Assembly (NCBI GenBank): GCA_963833605.1
Contig: CAWHYZ010000026.1
Span: 186,001 to 250,000 of the forward strand
Reading direction: 5' to 3'
Origin: JAFAXD01 sp963833605
Lineage (GTDB): Bacteria; Pseudomonadota; Alphaproteobacteria; Rhizobiales; Xanthobacteraceae
DNA: 64,000 nucleotides
This document shows, in pieces, positions 8,596 through 17,198 of this stretch. Below the pieces are notes generated by a model, which did not search any database, was not told the DNA's origin, and worked only from the letters and a program-made list of their open reading frames with translations. Numbering within the stretch: the first letter of the stretch is position 1; every line of letters starts with the position of its first letter. The translations under genes were made by a program, and so were the position numbers.

Positions 8596-9474
8596 TCACC
8601 GCCGCTTCATGGTCGGATCAAGAGCGACGCGCATCGACTCGCCGAGCGCGTTGAAGGCGAGCGCAGTGAACAGGATCGCGAGCCCCGGCGCATACATCTG
8701 CTCGGGCGCGATCTCGATATAGTTGTAGGCGCGCGCCAGCATCCCGCCCCAGCTCGCCGCCGGCGGCTGCACGCCAAGCGACAGGAAGCTCAGGCTCGCT
8801 TCTGCCAAGAGCGCGATCGCCAGCATCAGGGTGACCTGCACGATCACCGGCTGGATCGCGTTCGGCACGATGTGCCTGATGATGATGTGGCCGGTGCTGG
8901 CGCCAAAGCCACGCGCCGCATCGACATAGAGCGCGCCCTTGACCACCAGGGTCTGGGCGCGCACCAGCCGCGCCAGCACCGGCGCGAACACGAAGCCGAC
9001 CGATAGCATGGCGTTGGTGAGACCGATACCGAGCGCTCCGGTGACCGCGATCGCCAGCACGATCGGCGGAAACGACAGCAGCGCGTCGATGAACCGGCTC
9101 ACGACCTCGTCGATCCAACCGCCCAGAAAGCCGATCACGAGCCCGACCGGGACACCGAGCGCAATGCCGACGCCGACCGCCATGAACGAAGCGTAAAGCG
9201 AGTTGGGTGCGCCCCAGATCAGCCGGCTCAAGACATCGCGGCCGAGGTCATCGGTCCCCAGCCAATGCGCGGAACTCGGCGGCAGCAGCAGCAAGGTCAC
9301 GTCCTGCTCGACCGGCGAATACGGCGCAAGCACCGGCGCGAAGATCGACACGATCACGAGCAGCGCCAGAAACGTGATGCTCAGGACCGCGCGCAGGTCG
9401 TGGCGCATCCAGCGCAGGATTTTGGCAGCGCGCGAGCGCGGCAACGGTGCCTTGATGTCGGTAACCGCGGTCAT
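8596..9474 (-). CDS. dppC: Dpp/Opp-type ABC transporter permease (DppC-like)
   Basis: 292 residues starting MTAVTDIKAPLPRS. An OppC N-terminal segment precedes a first membrane span (VLSITFLALLVIVSIFAPVL), then HWLGTDDLGRDVLSRLIWG, characteristic of DppC, and the permease core with the EAA-type loop DAARGFGASTGHIIIRHIVPN. It forms the inner-membrane channel with the DppB-like partner. The ATG at 9474 overlaps the dppB stop by four bases (ATGA), which decides the start. Second cistron of the ABC cluster on this strand; the cluster context (nagA, SIS, murQ) points to cell-wall peptides or muropeptides as the cargo. Confidence 0.9.
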   Translation of the reverse strand: MTAVTDIKAPLPRSRAAKILRWMRHDLRAVLSITFLALLVIVSIFAPVLAPYSPVEQDVTLLLLPPSSAHWLGTDDLGRDVLSRLIWGAPNSLYASFMAVGVGIALGVPVGLVIGFLGGWIDEVVSRFIDALLSFPPIVLAIAVTGALGIGLTNAMLSVGFVFAPVLARLVRAQTLVVKGALYVDAARGFGASTGHIIIRHIVPNAIQPVIVQVTLMLAIALLAEASLSFLSLGVQPPAASWGGMLARAYNYIEIAPEQMYAPGLAILFTALAFNALGESMRVALDPTMKRR

Positions 9475-10424
9475 GCTTCGGCTGCCCGCGGATCGAGCAG
9501 TGCGTTGAGCACGTCGACCGCCAGATTGACGAGGATCACGATGACCACCAGAACCAGCACCACCCCCTGAACCACCGGGAAGTCCTTGTTGAGCGCCGAG
9601 GTGGCGACCAGGCTGCCAACCCCGGGAATCGCAAACACGGCTTCGATCACGACCGCGCCGGAGAACAGCCGGTTGACCTGCAGGCCGAGCAACGTCAGCA
9701 GGGTCACGCTGATGTTGCGCAGGCCGTGCTTCCACAGAACGGCGCCGGCGCCCAGCCCTTTCGCCCGCAAAGTGCGGATATATTGCGAGTTGAGCACCTC
9801 GATCAGCGCGCTGCGCACCTGGCGCGCAAGCTCGGCGATGACCCCGACCGCGAGCGCAACCGCCGGCAACGTTGCGTGCATCAACGCGCCCCACGGATCG
9901 GTGGTGAGCGACGCTGCGCCAGTGGTCGGGAACCAGTGATACTTGAGCGACAGGGTCGCGACCAGGATCATCGCGAGCCAGAAGCTCGGCAGCGCAACTC
10001 CCAGCGATGCAAGGCCGGTGATGAACGAGTCGAGCCGCGTGCCGGAACGCGTTGCGGCCAGCACGCCGAGCGAAACGCCGACCAGGCCGGCGATGACGAG
10101 GGCGTAGACCGCGATCAGAATCGTGTTCGGAAGCCGATAGAGGATCAACTCCGCGACCGGCTGGCTGGTCAGCAGCGAGCGCCCGAGGTTGCCCTCGAGC
10201 GCATGCAGGAGCCAGACCCCGTACTGCACCACGAACGGCTGATCGAGACCGTAGAGCTGCCTGATCTCGGCGATGCGCTGCTCGGACGCATAGTCGCCCG
10301 CCAGCACCACCGCCGGATCGCCAGGTACGAGCTGCAGCAGCGAGAACACCACGAAGGTAGCGAACACGACGATCGGCAGCAATTGCCACAGGCGGCGGCC
10401 GATCAGACGCGGAAGCTTGCCCAT
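9471..10424 (-). CDS. dppB: Dpp/Opp-type ABC transporter permease (DppB-like)
   Basis: 317 residues with the usual DppB opening (RRLWQLLPIVVFATFVVFSLLQLVPGDPA), periplasmic loop QLYGLDQPFVVQYGVWL, and the permease core including the cytoplasmic EAA loop RTLRAKGLGAGAVLWKHGLRN and VFAIPGVG. Six membrane spans are expected. It overlaps dppC by four bases and follows the first binding-protein gene, from which it is separated by a palindromic repeat (10451-10551). Confidence 0.9.
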   Translation of the reverse strand: MGKLPRLIGRRLWQLLPIVVFATFVVFSLLQLVPGDPAVVLAGDYASEQRIAEIRQLYGLDQPFVVQYGVWLLHALEGNLGRSLLTSQPVAELILYRLPNTILIAVYALVIAGLVGVSLGVLAATRSGTRLDSFITGLASLGVALPSFWLAMILVATLSLKYHWFPTTGAASLTTDPWGALMHATLPAVALAVGVIAELARQVRSALIEVLNSQYIRTLRAKGLGAGAVLWKHGLRNISVTLLTLLGLQVNRLFSGAVVIEAVFAIPGVGSLVATSALNKDFPVVQGVVLVLVVIVILVNLAVDVLNALLDPRAAEA

Positions 10425-10450
10425 GGTGGGTCCCTATCCAAAATCTCCGC

Positions 10451-10551
10451 CGTCATGGCCGGGCCGGCCAAAGGCCTGGTCCCGGCCATCTCGATCAGGA
10501 AGGCGCATCGCATCCATAAGCGGGATGCGCGGGACAAGCCCGCGCATGACG
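10451..10551. repeat. Bradyrhizobium-type intergenic palindromic repeat, copy 1
   Basis: The unit begins CGTCATGGCCGGG, contains TCCCGGCCATCTCG and AAGCGGGATGCGCGGGAC, and ends GCGCATGACG; both halves can fold into hairpins. A closely similar copy lies at 56227-56315, likewise between a dppB start and a binding-protein gene. Such units are common between genes in this bacterial group and may act as transcript stabilisers or attenuators. Confidence 0.75.
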
Positions 10552-10581
10552 ATCCTGAGGTTTGTCTCGTCCATATACAAA

Positions 10582-12138
10582 CTAAGCGCTGAGCCACACC
10601 TCGGTGAACTTCGGGGTCGCCGGCAATCCGTCCTGATAGTTCTGCACCTTCGGGCTCATGACCACGATCGCGGGCGCGATGAACTGCACCATCTGCAGGG
10701 CCTGCTCGACCACGAACTTTTGCAGCTTCGCAAACGCCGCCTTGCGCGCCGATTGATCCGGCGTGTCCATGGTGGCGTCCAGGAGTTCGCGGAAGCCGGG
10801 CAGTTCAACCCGGCCGGCGTTGCGCAGCGCATCCTTGCCAAACAGGTTTTCGTAGAACTGGCTCGGATCAGCAAACGGCGACGACGGGCTGATAAACATC
10901 GCGCCCTTCTTGTCGATCATGAAAGCCTGCACCGCCTGAGGCGGCGACAACGGGGTCAGCTTCACGCGAATGCCGGCCTTGGCGAGCTGCGAAATGATCA
11001 GCTCCTGGCGCTGCATCGCGGTCTGGTCGGGCCACCCGATCGACTCGATCTCGAGCCCGTCCGGATAACCGGCTTCGGCCAGCAGCTTCTTCGCCTTGTC
11101 GACGTCGTAGGTGTAGTAGTTGGCGGTGGCCGGATCGCACGCCCAATACGCCTTGGAGATGATCGCGCTCGACACTTGGCCGAGGCCGAGTGCCGCCACC
11201 TTGTTGATCTCGTCGCGGTTAATCGCATAGTTGAGCGCTTGGCGCACACGCACGTTGTCGAGCGGCGGACGCGAGTAGTTGAGGAAAGCGCCGTAGGGCA
11301 CCAGCGACGGGAACGTCTTGGTCACCACGTTGGACGCGCGATCGGCGACCGCCTTCTGCTGTGGCTGCAGGTTGAGCGCCACGTCGGTCTCGCCGGCCGT
11401 CACAGTGCGCGCGACGGTATTGAGTTCGCTGATGATGCGCATGTTGAGGCCATCGAGATAGGGCAGTCCCGGCCTCCAATAGTTCTCGTTGCGCGTGAGC
11501 ACGAAGCTATCGTTGTCCTGCCAGCTCACGAATTTGAACGGCCCGGTCCCGACCGGATTGCGGTCGATGTTTGGACCTTTCTCCTGGATCGATTTGGGGG
11601 ACACCATCAACCCGACCCGGTTGGTCAGAATAACCGGCAGGCCGACATTGGGCTTGTTGAGCCGGATCGTCACCTGGTTGGGACCGGTGACCTCGACCTT
11701 GTCGACCGAGCTCAGATCGGATTTCACATTCGAGCGCGCATCGTTCTTGTAGCGATCGAGGTTGAACTTGACGACCTCGGCGTTGAACGGCGAGCCGTCG
11801 TGGAAGCTCACGCCCTCGACCAGATCGAGGACCAGCGTCTTGAGATCGGTGAACTTCCAGGTCTTGGCCAGTCCCGGTTTGAGCTCGAGCGTCAGCGGCT
11901 CAAAATCGATCAGCGCGTCGAACACGCCGTAGAGCACGTTGAAGTCCGTCAGATTGCGTCCGGTCATCGGATCGACCGAGCCCGGATTGTAGGGCATCGC
12001 AATCCGCAGGATACCGCCCTTGCGCGGCGTCCCCTGCGCCAGCGCACCGCCCGGCAGCAACAGCGCCCCGGCGGCTGCCGCCGTTGCCTTCATTACATCG
12101 CGGCGATCCAGCAGGGTCTGGCCAACGTCATACTTCAT
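10582..12138 (-). CDS. ABC transporter substrate-binding protein, family 5 (tandem copy A)
   Basis: 518 residues with a Tat-type leader (DRRDVMKATAAAAGALLLPGG) and cleavage near ALA-Q. The mature protein is a family 5 extracellular binding protein (GRNLTDFNVLYGVFDALIDF, FHDGSPFNAEVVKFNLDRYK, NYWRPGLPYLDGL, RVRQALNYAINRDEI), the periplasmic receptor of Dpp/Opp importers. It is the first of two adjacent, clearly paralogous receptors upstream of one permease pair. The SBP-to-permease gap carries a palindromic repeat, which would allow receptor mRNA to be held in excess of permease mRNA. Confidence 0.92.
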   Translation of the reverse strand: MKYDVGQTLLDRRDVMKATAAAAGALLLPGGALAQGTPRKGGILRIAMPYNPGSVDPMTGRNLTDFNVLYGVFDALIDFEPLTLELKPGLAKTWKFTDLKTLVLDLVEGVSFHDGSPFNAEVVKFNLDRYKNDARSNVKSDLSSVDKVEVTGPNQVTIRLNKPNVGLPVILTNRVGLMVSPKSIQEKGPNIDRNPVGTGPFKFVSWQDNDSFVLTRNENYWRPGLPYLDGLNMRIISELNTVARTVTAGETDVALNLQPQQKAVADRASNVVTKTFPSLVPYGAFLNYSRPPLDNVRVRQALNYAINRDEINKVAALGLGQVSSAIISKAYWACDPATANYYTYDVDKAKKLLAEAGYPDGLEIESIGWPDQTAMQRQELIISQLAKAGIRVKLTPLSPPQAVQAFMIDKKGAMFISPSSPFADPSQFYENLFGKDALRNAGRVELPGFRELLDATMDTPDQSARKAAFAKLQKFVVEQALQMVQFIAPAIVVMSPKVQNYQDGLPATPKFTEVWLSA

Positions 12139-12230
12139 CTCATCCTCCCATGAGCATTCATGATGTGCCGGCGCTATCCCGCCGGTCCCGTGAGCTCACC
12201 ATAGCGCGCCGGGATCGCACGTGCACGCGT

Positions 12231-13781
12231 TCAGGCCGAGGCCTCGAGCCACACCTCCGTGAACTTCGGCGTGCCCGGTAGATTGTCGGCCAGGTTGCGG
12301 ACCTTGGGGCTCGCAATGATGATGTTGGGTGAGATGAATTGGGGGACCTGCAGCGCCTGCTCGATCACGAAGCGTTGCAGCTTGGCGAATGCCGCCTTGC
12401 GGGTTACCTGGTCCTGCGCCGCCATGGTGGCATCAACGAGCTCGCGATAGCCTGGAACTTCGATCTTGGCAGCGTTGCGCAGCGCGTCCTTGCCGAACAT
12501 CGCGTCGTAGAATTGGCTCGGATCCGGGTAGCCGCCGGTCGGACTGATCAGCATGGCGCCCTTCTTCTCCAGCAGAAAGTTCTGCATAGCCTGCCCGGGC
12601 TGCACCGGCGTCAGCTTCACCCGAAAGCCGGCCTTGGCGAGCTGCGACACGATCAGTTCCTGGCGCTGCATGGCGGTCTGATCCGGCCAACCGTACACGT
12701 CGAGCTCGAGGCCGTTGGCGTACCCCGCCTCGGCCAGCAACCGCTTCGCCTTGTCGGGATCGTGCCCATAGTAGTTGATGGTCGCCTCGTCGCAGGCCCA
12801 ATGCTGTTTGGGCAGAATCGCGCAGGATGGCTGGCCGAGCCCGAGCGCGATCACCCGGTTGATCTCGTCGCGATTGATTGCGTAGTTGAGCGCCTGTCGT
12901 ACGCGCACGTCGTCGAGCGGCGGACGGCCGTAGTTCAGGAAGATCCCGTAGAAGGTCAGCGACGGCCCAACACTCACGGTCACGTTGGTCGAACGATCCG
13001 CTATCGCCTTCTGCTGCGCCTGCATGTTGAGGACCAGATCAGCCTCGCCAGCGGTCGCCGTGCGCAGCGCCGTGTTGAGCTCGCTGATGATGCGGATGTT
13101 GATGCCGTCAAGATAGGGCAGACCCTGCTTCCAGTACTTGTCGTTGCGCACGAGCGTGAAGCTTGCGTTGTCCTGCCAATCGACGAACCGGAACGGCCCG
13201 GTTCCGACCGGCGTTCGGTCGACGTTCGGCCCCTTCTCTTGCACCGATTTGGGCGACACCATGCAACCGACCCGATTGGTCAAGATGACTGGAAGGCCGG
13301 CGTTCGGCTTGTTCAGGCGCAGGGTCACCTGATTGACGCCGGTAACGTCGACCTTGTCCACGGTGCCGAGGTCAGGCTTCACGTTGGAACGCGGGTCGGT
13401 CTTGTAGCGCTCCAGGTTGAACTTGACGGCCTCGGCATTGAACGGCGTTCCATCGTGGAAAGTCACGCCGTCGATCAGCTCGAGCACCAGCGTCTTTGGA
13501 TCGCTGAAGGTCCAGGTCTTGGCCAAGCCGGGTTTGAGCGCGAGCGTCGACGGCTCGAAATCGATCAGCGCGTCGAACACCGCGTAAAGAACGTTGAAAT
13601 CCGGCAGGTTGCGGCCGGTCATCGGATCGACCGAGGCCGGATTGTACGGCATCGATACTCGCAGCGTACCGCCCTTGCGCGGTGCCGTTGCGGCGATTGC
13701 GCCGCCCGGCAGCATGAGCATGCTCGCCGCCGCCGCGCTTGTCTTCATCACTGTGCGCCGATCCACCGTTGCGCTCATCAT
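12231..13781 (-). CDS. ABC transporter substrate-binding protein, family 5 (tandem copy B)
   Basis: 516 residues, with a leader carrying DRRTVMKTSAAAASMLMLPGG, again twin-arginine. It aligns with copy A along its whole length, with long shared blocks such as VDPMTGRNL and GTGPFRFVDWQDN, so it arose by tandem duplication. Differences are scattered rather than clustered, consistent with two receptors of differing specificity for the same importer. A good Shine-Dalgarno (GGGAGG) precedes the ATG at 13781. The gene order (ATPases, receptor B, receptor A, permeases) implies one transcript. Confidence 0.92.
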   Translation of the reverse strand: MMSATVDRRTVMKTSAAAASMLMLPGGAIAATAPRKGGTLRVSMPYNPASVDPMTGRNLPDFNVLYAVFDALIDFEPSTLALKPGLAKTWTFSDPKTLVLELIDGVTFHDGTPFNAEAVKFNLERYKTDPRSNVKPDLGTVDKVDVTGVNQVTLRLNKPNAGLPVILTNRVGCMVSPKSVQEKGPNVDRTPVGTGPFRFVDWQDNASFTLVRNDKYWKQGLPYLDGINIRIISELNTALRTATAGEADLVLNMQAQQKAIADRSTNVTVSVGPSLTFYGIFLNYGRPPLDDVRVRQALNYAINRDEINRVIALGLGQPSCAILPKQHWACDEATINYYGHDPDKAKRLLAEAGYANGLELDVYGWPDQTAMQRQELIVSQLAKAGFRVKLTPVQPGQAMQNFLLEKKGAMLISPTGGYPDPSQFYDAMFGKDALRNAAKIEVPGYRELVDATMAAQDQVTRKAAFAKLQRFVIEQALQVPQFISPNIIIASPKVRNLADNLPGTPKFTEVWLEASA

Positions 13782-13826
13782 GTTTTCCTCCCTTGGCGAT
13801 CTTGCTCTTGTCGTTTCGCGACCACT

Positions 13827-14804
13827 TCACGATGGCGCCGCGGCCGATTTTCCCGCAAAATGACACGCCGCGAAATGGCCAGGCGCGATCTCGCGCCACT
13901 CCGGCTCGCGGGCCGCGCATTCGGCAACTGCCAGCGGGCACCTGGTATGAAAGCGGCATCCGCTCGGCGGCGCCAGCGGACTTGGGATTTCACCCTTGAG
14001 GATGATCCGCTGCCGGTTGCGCCGGTGCGCCGGCGCCGGCTCCGGCTCGGCCGAAAGCAGCGCCTGCGTGTAGGGATGCAGCGGCTCGGCCATCAGCGCT
14101 TGTGCCGGGCCGAGTTCGACCAGCTTGCCGAAATACATCACGGCGACCCGGTCGCTGACATGGGCGACGACGCGCAGATCGTGGCTGATGAATACATAGG
14201 TGAGCGAGAATTCGCGCTGCAGTTCCGCGAACAGATTCAGCATGTCGGCCTGGATCGACACGTCGAGTGCCGCTACCACCTCGTCGCAGACGATCAGGCG
14301 CGGCTCCAGCACCAGCGCGCGCGCAATATTGGCGCGCTGCTTCTGTCCGCCCGAGATTTCATGCGGGTAACGGTTCGCCAGTTCAAGCGAGAGTGCGACC
14401 CGGTCGAGCATGGCGAGCGCGCGCCGGCGGCGCTCCTCGCTGCCGCCAATGCCGGCTACGTCGAGCGGCTCGCGCACGCTCTCCAGAATGGTCATGCGCG
14501 GATCGAGGGCGGCATTCGGGTCCTGGAAGATGATCTGAAACGAACGGCGATGGCGCCGCAGCTCGGCGGCATTGAGCGCGAACGGATCCTCGCCGTCATG
14601 GAGTACGCGTCCACCGGTCGGTCGCACCAGGCAGACGATGCAGCGGCCGAGCGTCGATTTGCCCGAGCCGGATTCGCCGATCACCCCGAAGGTCTCACCC
14701 TGAGCAACCCGAAATCCCACGCCATCCACGGCGCGAATGAACCGGTGACGCTGACGCGACGGAAAGTCGATGCAGAGATCATCGACGGTGAGAATGTCAC
14801 TCAC
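13827..14804 (-). CDS. dppF: Dpp/Opp-type ABC transporter ATP-binding protein (DppF-like)
   Basis: 325 residues starting at GTG 14804 (VSDILTVDDLCIDF), which overlaps the preceding ATPase stop (GTGA). Walker A GESGSGKST, signature ISGGQKQR, and Walker B LIVCDEVVAALD are present, with the DppF-type FQDPNAALDPRMTILE loop. The C-terminal oligopeptide-transporter extension ends with cysteines in SGCRFHTRCPLAVAEC. One of the two cytoplasmic ATPases powering the importer. A longer upstream frame exists but runs through the neighbour's coding region. Confidence 0.9.
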   Translation of the reverse strand: MSDILTVDDLCIDFPSRQRHRFIRAVDGVGFRVAQGETFGVIGESGSGKSTLGRCIVCLVRPTGGRVLHDGEDPFALNAAELRRHRRSFQIIFQDPNAALDPRMTILESVREPLDVAGIGGSEERRRRALAMLDRVALSLELANRYPHEISGGQKQRANIARALVLEPRLIVCDEVVAALDVSIQADMLNLFAELQREFSLTYVFISHDLRVVAHVSDRVAVMYFGKLVELGPAQALMAEPLHPYTQALLSAEPEPAPAHRRNRQRIILKGEIPSPLAPPSGCRFHTRCPLAVAECAAREPEWREIAPGHFAACHFAGKSAAAPS

Positions 14805-15859
14805 GCTCCAGCTCCCGGCAACGCCAGCGCGTCGGCTCGCCAACAGCGCACCTGGCGGTCGCCGCGCGCGAGCAGCATCTGCGGCTCGCGGCACGCGGCT
14901 TCCACGTAGCCGCAGCGCGGACCAAACCGGCAGCCTGCCGGCATATCCCGCGGCGAGGGTACACGGCCGGGGATCGAGGGCAGCTTCGACTTGCGATGGT
15001 GCTGTTGCGGCAATGAGGCGAGCAGGCCGGCCGTATAGGGATGCAACGGCCGCGACAGAATTTCGTCGACCGGCCCCTGCTCGACCACCTGACCCGCGTA
15101 CATGGTCAGCATGCGCGAACAGCTCTCCGCCACAAGGCCGAGATTGTGGGTGATGAAAAGGAGCGCTGTCCCGGTTCGCTGGCTGAGCTCTTGCAGCAGA
15201 TCGACGATCTGGGCCTGGATGGTCACGTCGAGCGCGGTGGTCGGCTCGTCGGCGATCAGCAGCCGCGGCTCGCACACCAGCGCCATGGCGATCATCACCC
15301 GCTGTCGCATGCCGCCCGACAGGCTCATCGGATACATCCCCACGCAATCGCGCGGCGATGCAATTCCGACCGCCGCCAGCGCAGCGACGGCGCGCTCGCG
15401 CGCCTCATGCCCGGACACACGAAAGTGCGCGCGCACGGTTTCGGTGATCTGATGGCCGACGGTGAACACCGGATCGAGCGCGCTCATCGGTTCCTGAAAG
15501 ATCATGCCGATGCGGCGCCCGCGCACGCGCCGCATCTCGGACTCGCTGAATTGTCCAAGATCGCGGCCTTCGAACAGGATCTGACCGCTCCGCCGGCAGC
15601 CGCGCCGCGGCAGCAGACCGAGGATGGAAAGCGCGGTGAGCGATTTGCCACAGCCGCTCTCGCCAACGACGCCGACGGTCTCGCCCGGCCGCACGTCGAG
15701 GGAAACATCCTTGAGAACCTGAAACCAATCCGCCCCGTCGTGGAAGGACACGCAGAGATCGCGCACCGTCAGCAGGTTTTCCTGCGTAGCCGGAGACTCT
15801 GCGGCGATAGCGGTCGGCGTTTTCGGCTGTGCGTGTTCCATGCGCACCAAACCTATCAT
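14801..15859 (-). CDS. dppD: Dpp/Opp-type ABC transporter ATP-binding protein (DppD-like)
   Basis: 352 residues. Walker A GESGCGKS, FQEPMSALDPVFTVGHQI, signature LSGGMRQR and Walker B LLIADEPTTALD are clear; the C-terminal extension carries CRFGPRCGYVEAAC. ATG 15859 (MIGLVRMEHAQPKTP) is chosen because AAGGAG lies four bases upstream; ATG 15841 is possible. It is the first gene of the transporter operon, downstream of the nagA stop by about 200 bases. Confidence 0.9.
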   Translation of the reverse strand: MIGLVRMEHAQPKTPTAIAAESPATQENLLTVRDLCVSFHDGADWFQVLKDVSLDVRPGETVGVVGESGCGKSLTALSILGLLPRRGCRRSGQILFEGRDLGQFSESEMRRVRGRRIGMIFQEPMSALDPVFTVGHQITETVRAHFRVSGHEARERAVAALAAVGIASPRDCVGMYPMSLSGGMRQRVMIAMALVCEPRLLIADEPTTALDVTIQAQIVDLLQELSQRTGTALLFITHNLGLVAESCSRMLTMYAGQVVEQGPVDEILSRPLHPYTAGLLASLPQQHHRKSKLPSIPGRVPSPRDMPAGCRFGPRCGYVEAACREPQMLLARGDRQVRCWRADALALPGAGA

Positions 15860-16055
15860 CTTTCTCCTTGATCGCATTTTCTGCGGAAGACCGGCGTCCC
15901 CCAGCGGGTCAACCCCGAGGGGCGGGCTTTCCGCAAAATGCTCCATTCCTTTTCGACCTTCGCGGCCTCCGCGAGACTTGTTGTAGAGAAGCTTGGCGCG
16001 GTCAAGCGTGGGAGTTGACCGATGGGCAGAACGTGCGATTGGAAGGGCGATTCCG

Positions 16056-17198
16056 TCACTCGGCCACCGCCCCCGCAACCCAAGTCGTCATGACTTCGAT
16101 CTTGCTGGGGTCAAAAGCCACCAGGTCGGCGCGATACCCCGGCGCAAGCTTGCCGAGGACGTGACCCAGCCCGAGAAAATTCGCCGGGTTTGTTGCGGCG
16201 AAACGTAATGCGTCAGTGAGCGGCACATCCAAGAGATCGACGCAGTTGCGCACCGCACTCGCCATGTCGAGCACCGATCCGGCCAGCGCGCCGTCGGCCC
16301 GCAGGCAGCGGCCATCGCGTACCGCGATCTCGTTCCCGTAAAGTGTGAATGCGCCTTGCCGTCCGCCGACCGGCGGCATGGCATCGGTCACCAGCATCGG
16401 ATGGGCGAGCCCGCGCAGCGCAAGGCGTAGCACGGCCGGATCGACATGGACCCCGTCGACGATCATGCCGAACCACGCATTCGGGGCTTCCAGCGCCGCC
16501 GCGATCGGTCCCGGTTCCCAACTCGCCAGCGGCCGCATGGCGTTGAACAGATGCGTAAACCCGGTCAGGCCTTGCGCCATCGCGGCGCGGGTCTGCGCGT
16601 AAGTCGCCACGGAATGGCCGAGTGCCACGCGCACGCCGGCAGCGACAAGATCAGCGATGAACCCCGCGGGCACCTGTTCGGGTGCGAGCGTCACCAGCCT
16701 GACCCCGTGGCCGGGAGCGGCGATCATCTTGAAGTCTTCCACATCGGGGCGACGCAGGGCGTGCGGATCATGAACGCCCGGTCTTTCGGGCGACAGAAAC
16801 GGCCCCTCCAGATGAATGCCGAGTACGCTCGGGATGCTCGCGGCTGCGCCTACCGCGGCGATGGCCTGCACGGTCTTCTGGGGCTCATCGCTGATCAGCG
16901 TCGGCAGGAGTGCGGTCGTGCCGAACTTTCGATGCGCGCCCACGATCGCGGAAATGCCCGCAAGCGTCGGCGCGTCGTTGAACAGCACATCGCCGCCGCC
17001 GTTGACCTGGGTATCGATGAATCCGGGCGCGAGCCACGCGCCCTCCGGCAGCCTCTGCAGGTGCGTACCCGCCGGCACGTCGGCGCGCCGCACCAGCGCA
17101 GCGATGGTCGTCCCCTCGATCACGACCGCGCTGTCGCGATGCAAAGCTGAGCCATCGAACACGTAGCTCGCCGCTATGGCGTGACGCGGGGCGCTCAT
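16056..17198 (-). CDS. nagA: N-acetylglucosamine-6-phosphate deacetylase
   Basis: 380 residues. Family landmarks are PGFIDTQVNGGGDVLFND near residue 55, HLEGPFLSPERPG, metal-site histidines in LGHSVATYAQ and THLFNAM, MIVDGVHVDP, and the catalytic aspartate in LVTDAMPPVGG. It converts GlcNAc-6-phosphate to glucosamine-6-phosphate and acetate in the cytoplasm. The ATG at 17198 overlaps the SIS-domain stop (ATGA), fixing the start. With the SIS protein and murQ it makes a three-step route from MurNAc-6-P to fructose-6-P. Confidence 0.93.
   Translation of the reverse strand: MSAPRHAIAASYVFDGSALHRDSAVVIEGTTIAALVRRADVPAGTHLQRLPEGAWLAPGFIDTQVNGGGDVLFNDAPTLAGISAIVGAHRKFGTTALLPTLISDEPQKTVQAIAAVGAAASIPSVLGIHLEGPFLSPERPGVHDPHALRRPDVEDFKMIAAPGHGVRLVTLAPEQVPAGFIADLVAAGVRVALGHSVATYAQTRAAMAQGLTGFTHLFNAMRPLASWEPGPIAAALEAPNAWFGMIVDGVHVDPAVLRLALRGLAHPMLVTDAMPPVGGRQGAFTLYGNEIAVRDGRCLRADGALAGSVLDMASAVRNCVDLLDVPLTDALRFAATNPANFLGLGHVLGKLAPGYRADLVAFDPSKIEVMTTWVAGAVAE

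Noticed and set aside
10417..12153. 578-codon frame opposite receptor A
   Set aside because: Antisense shadow of the receptor gene, rich in Arg/His repeats with no recognisable protein.
12339..14909. 856-codon frame opposite receptor B and dppF
   Set aside because: Antisense shadow across two real genes; no ribosome site or motif.
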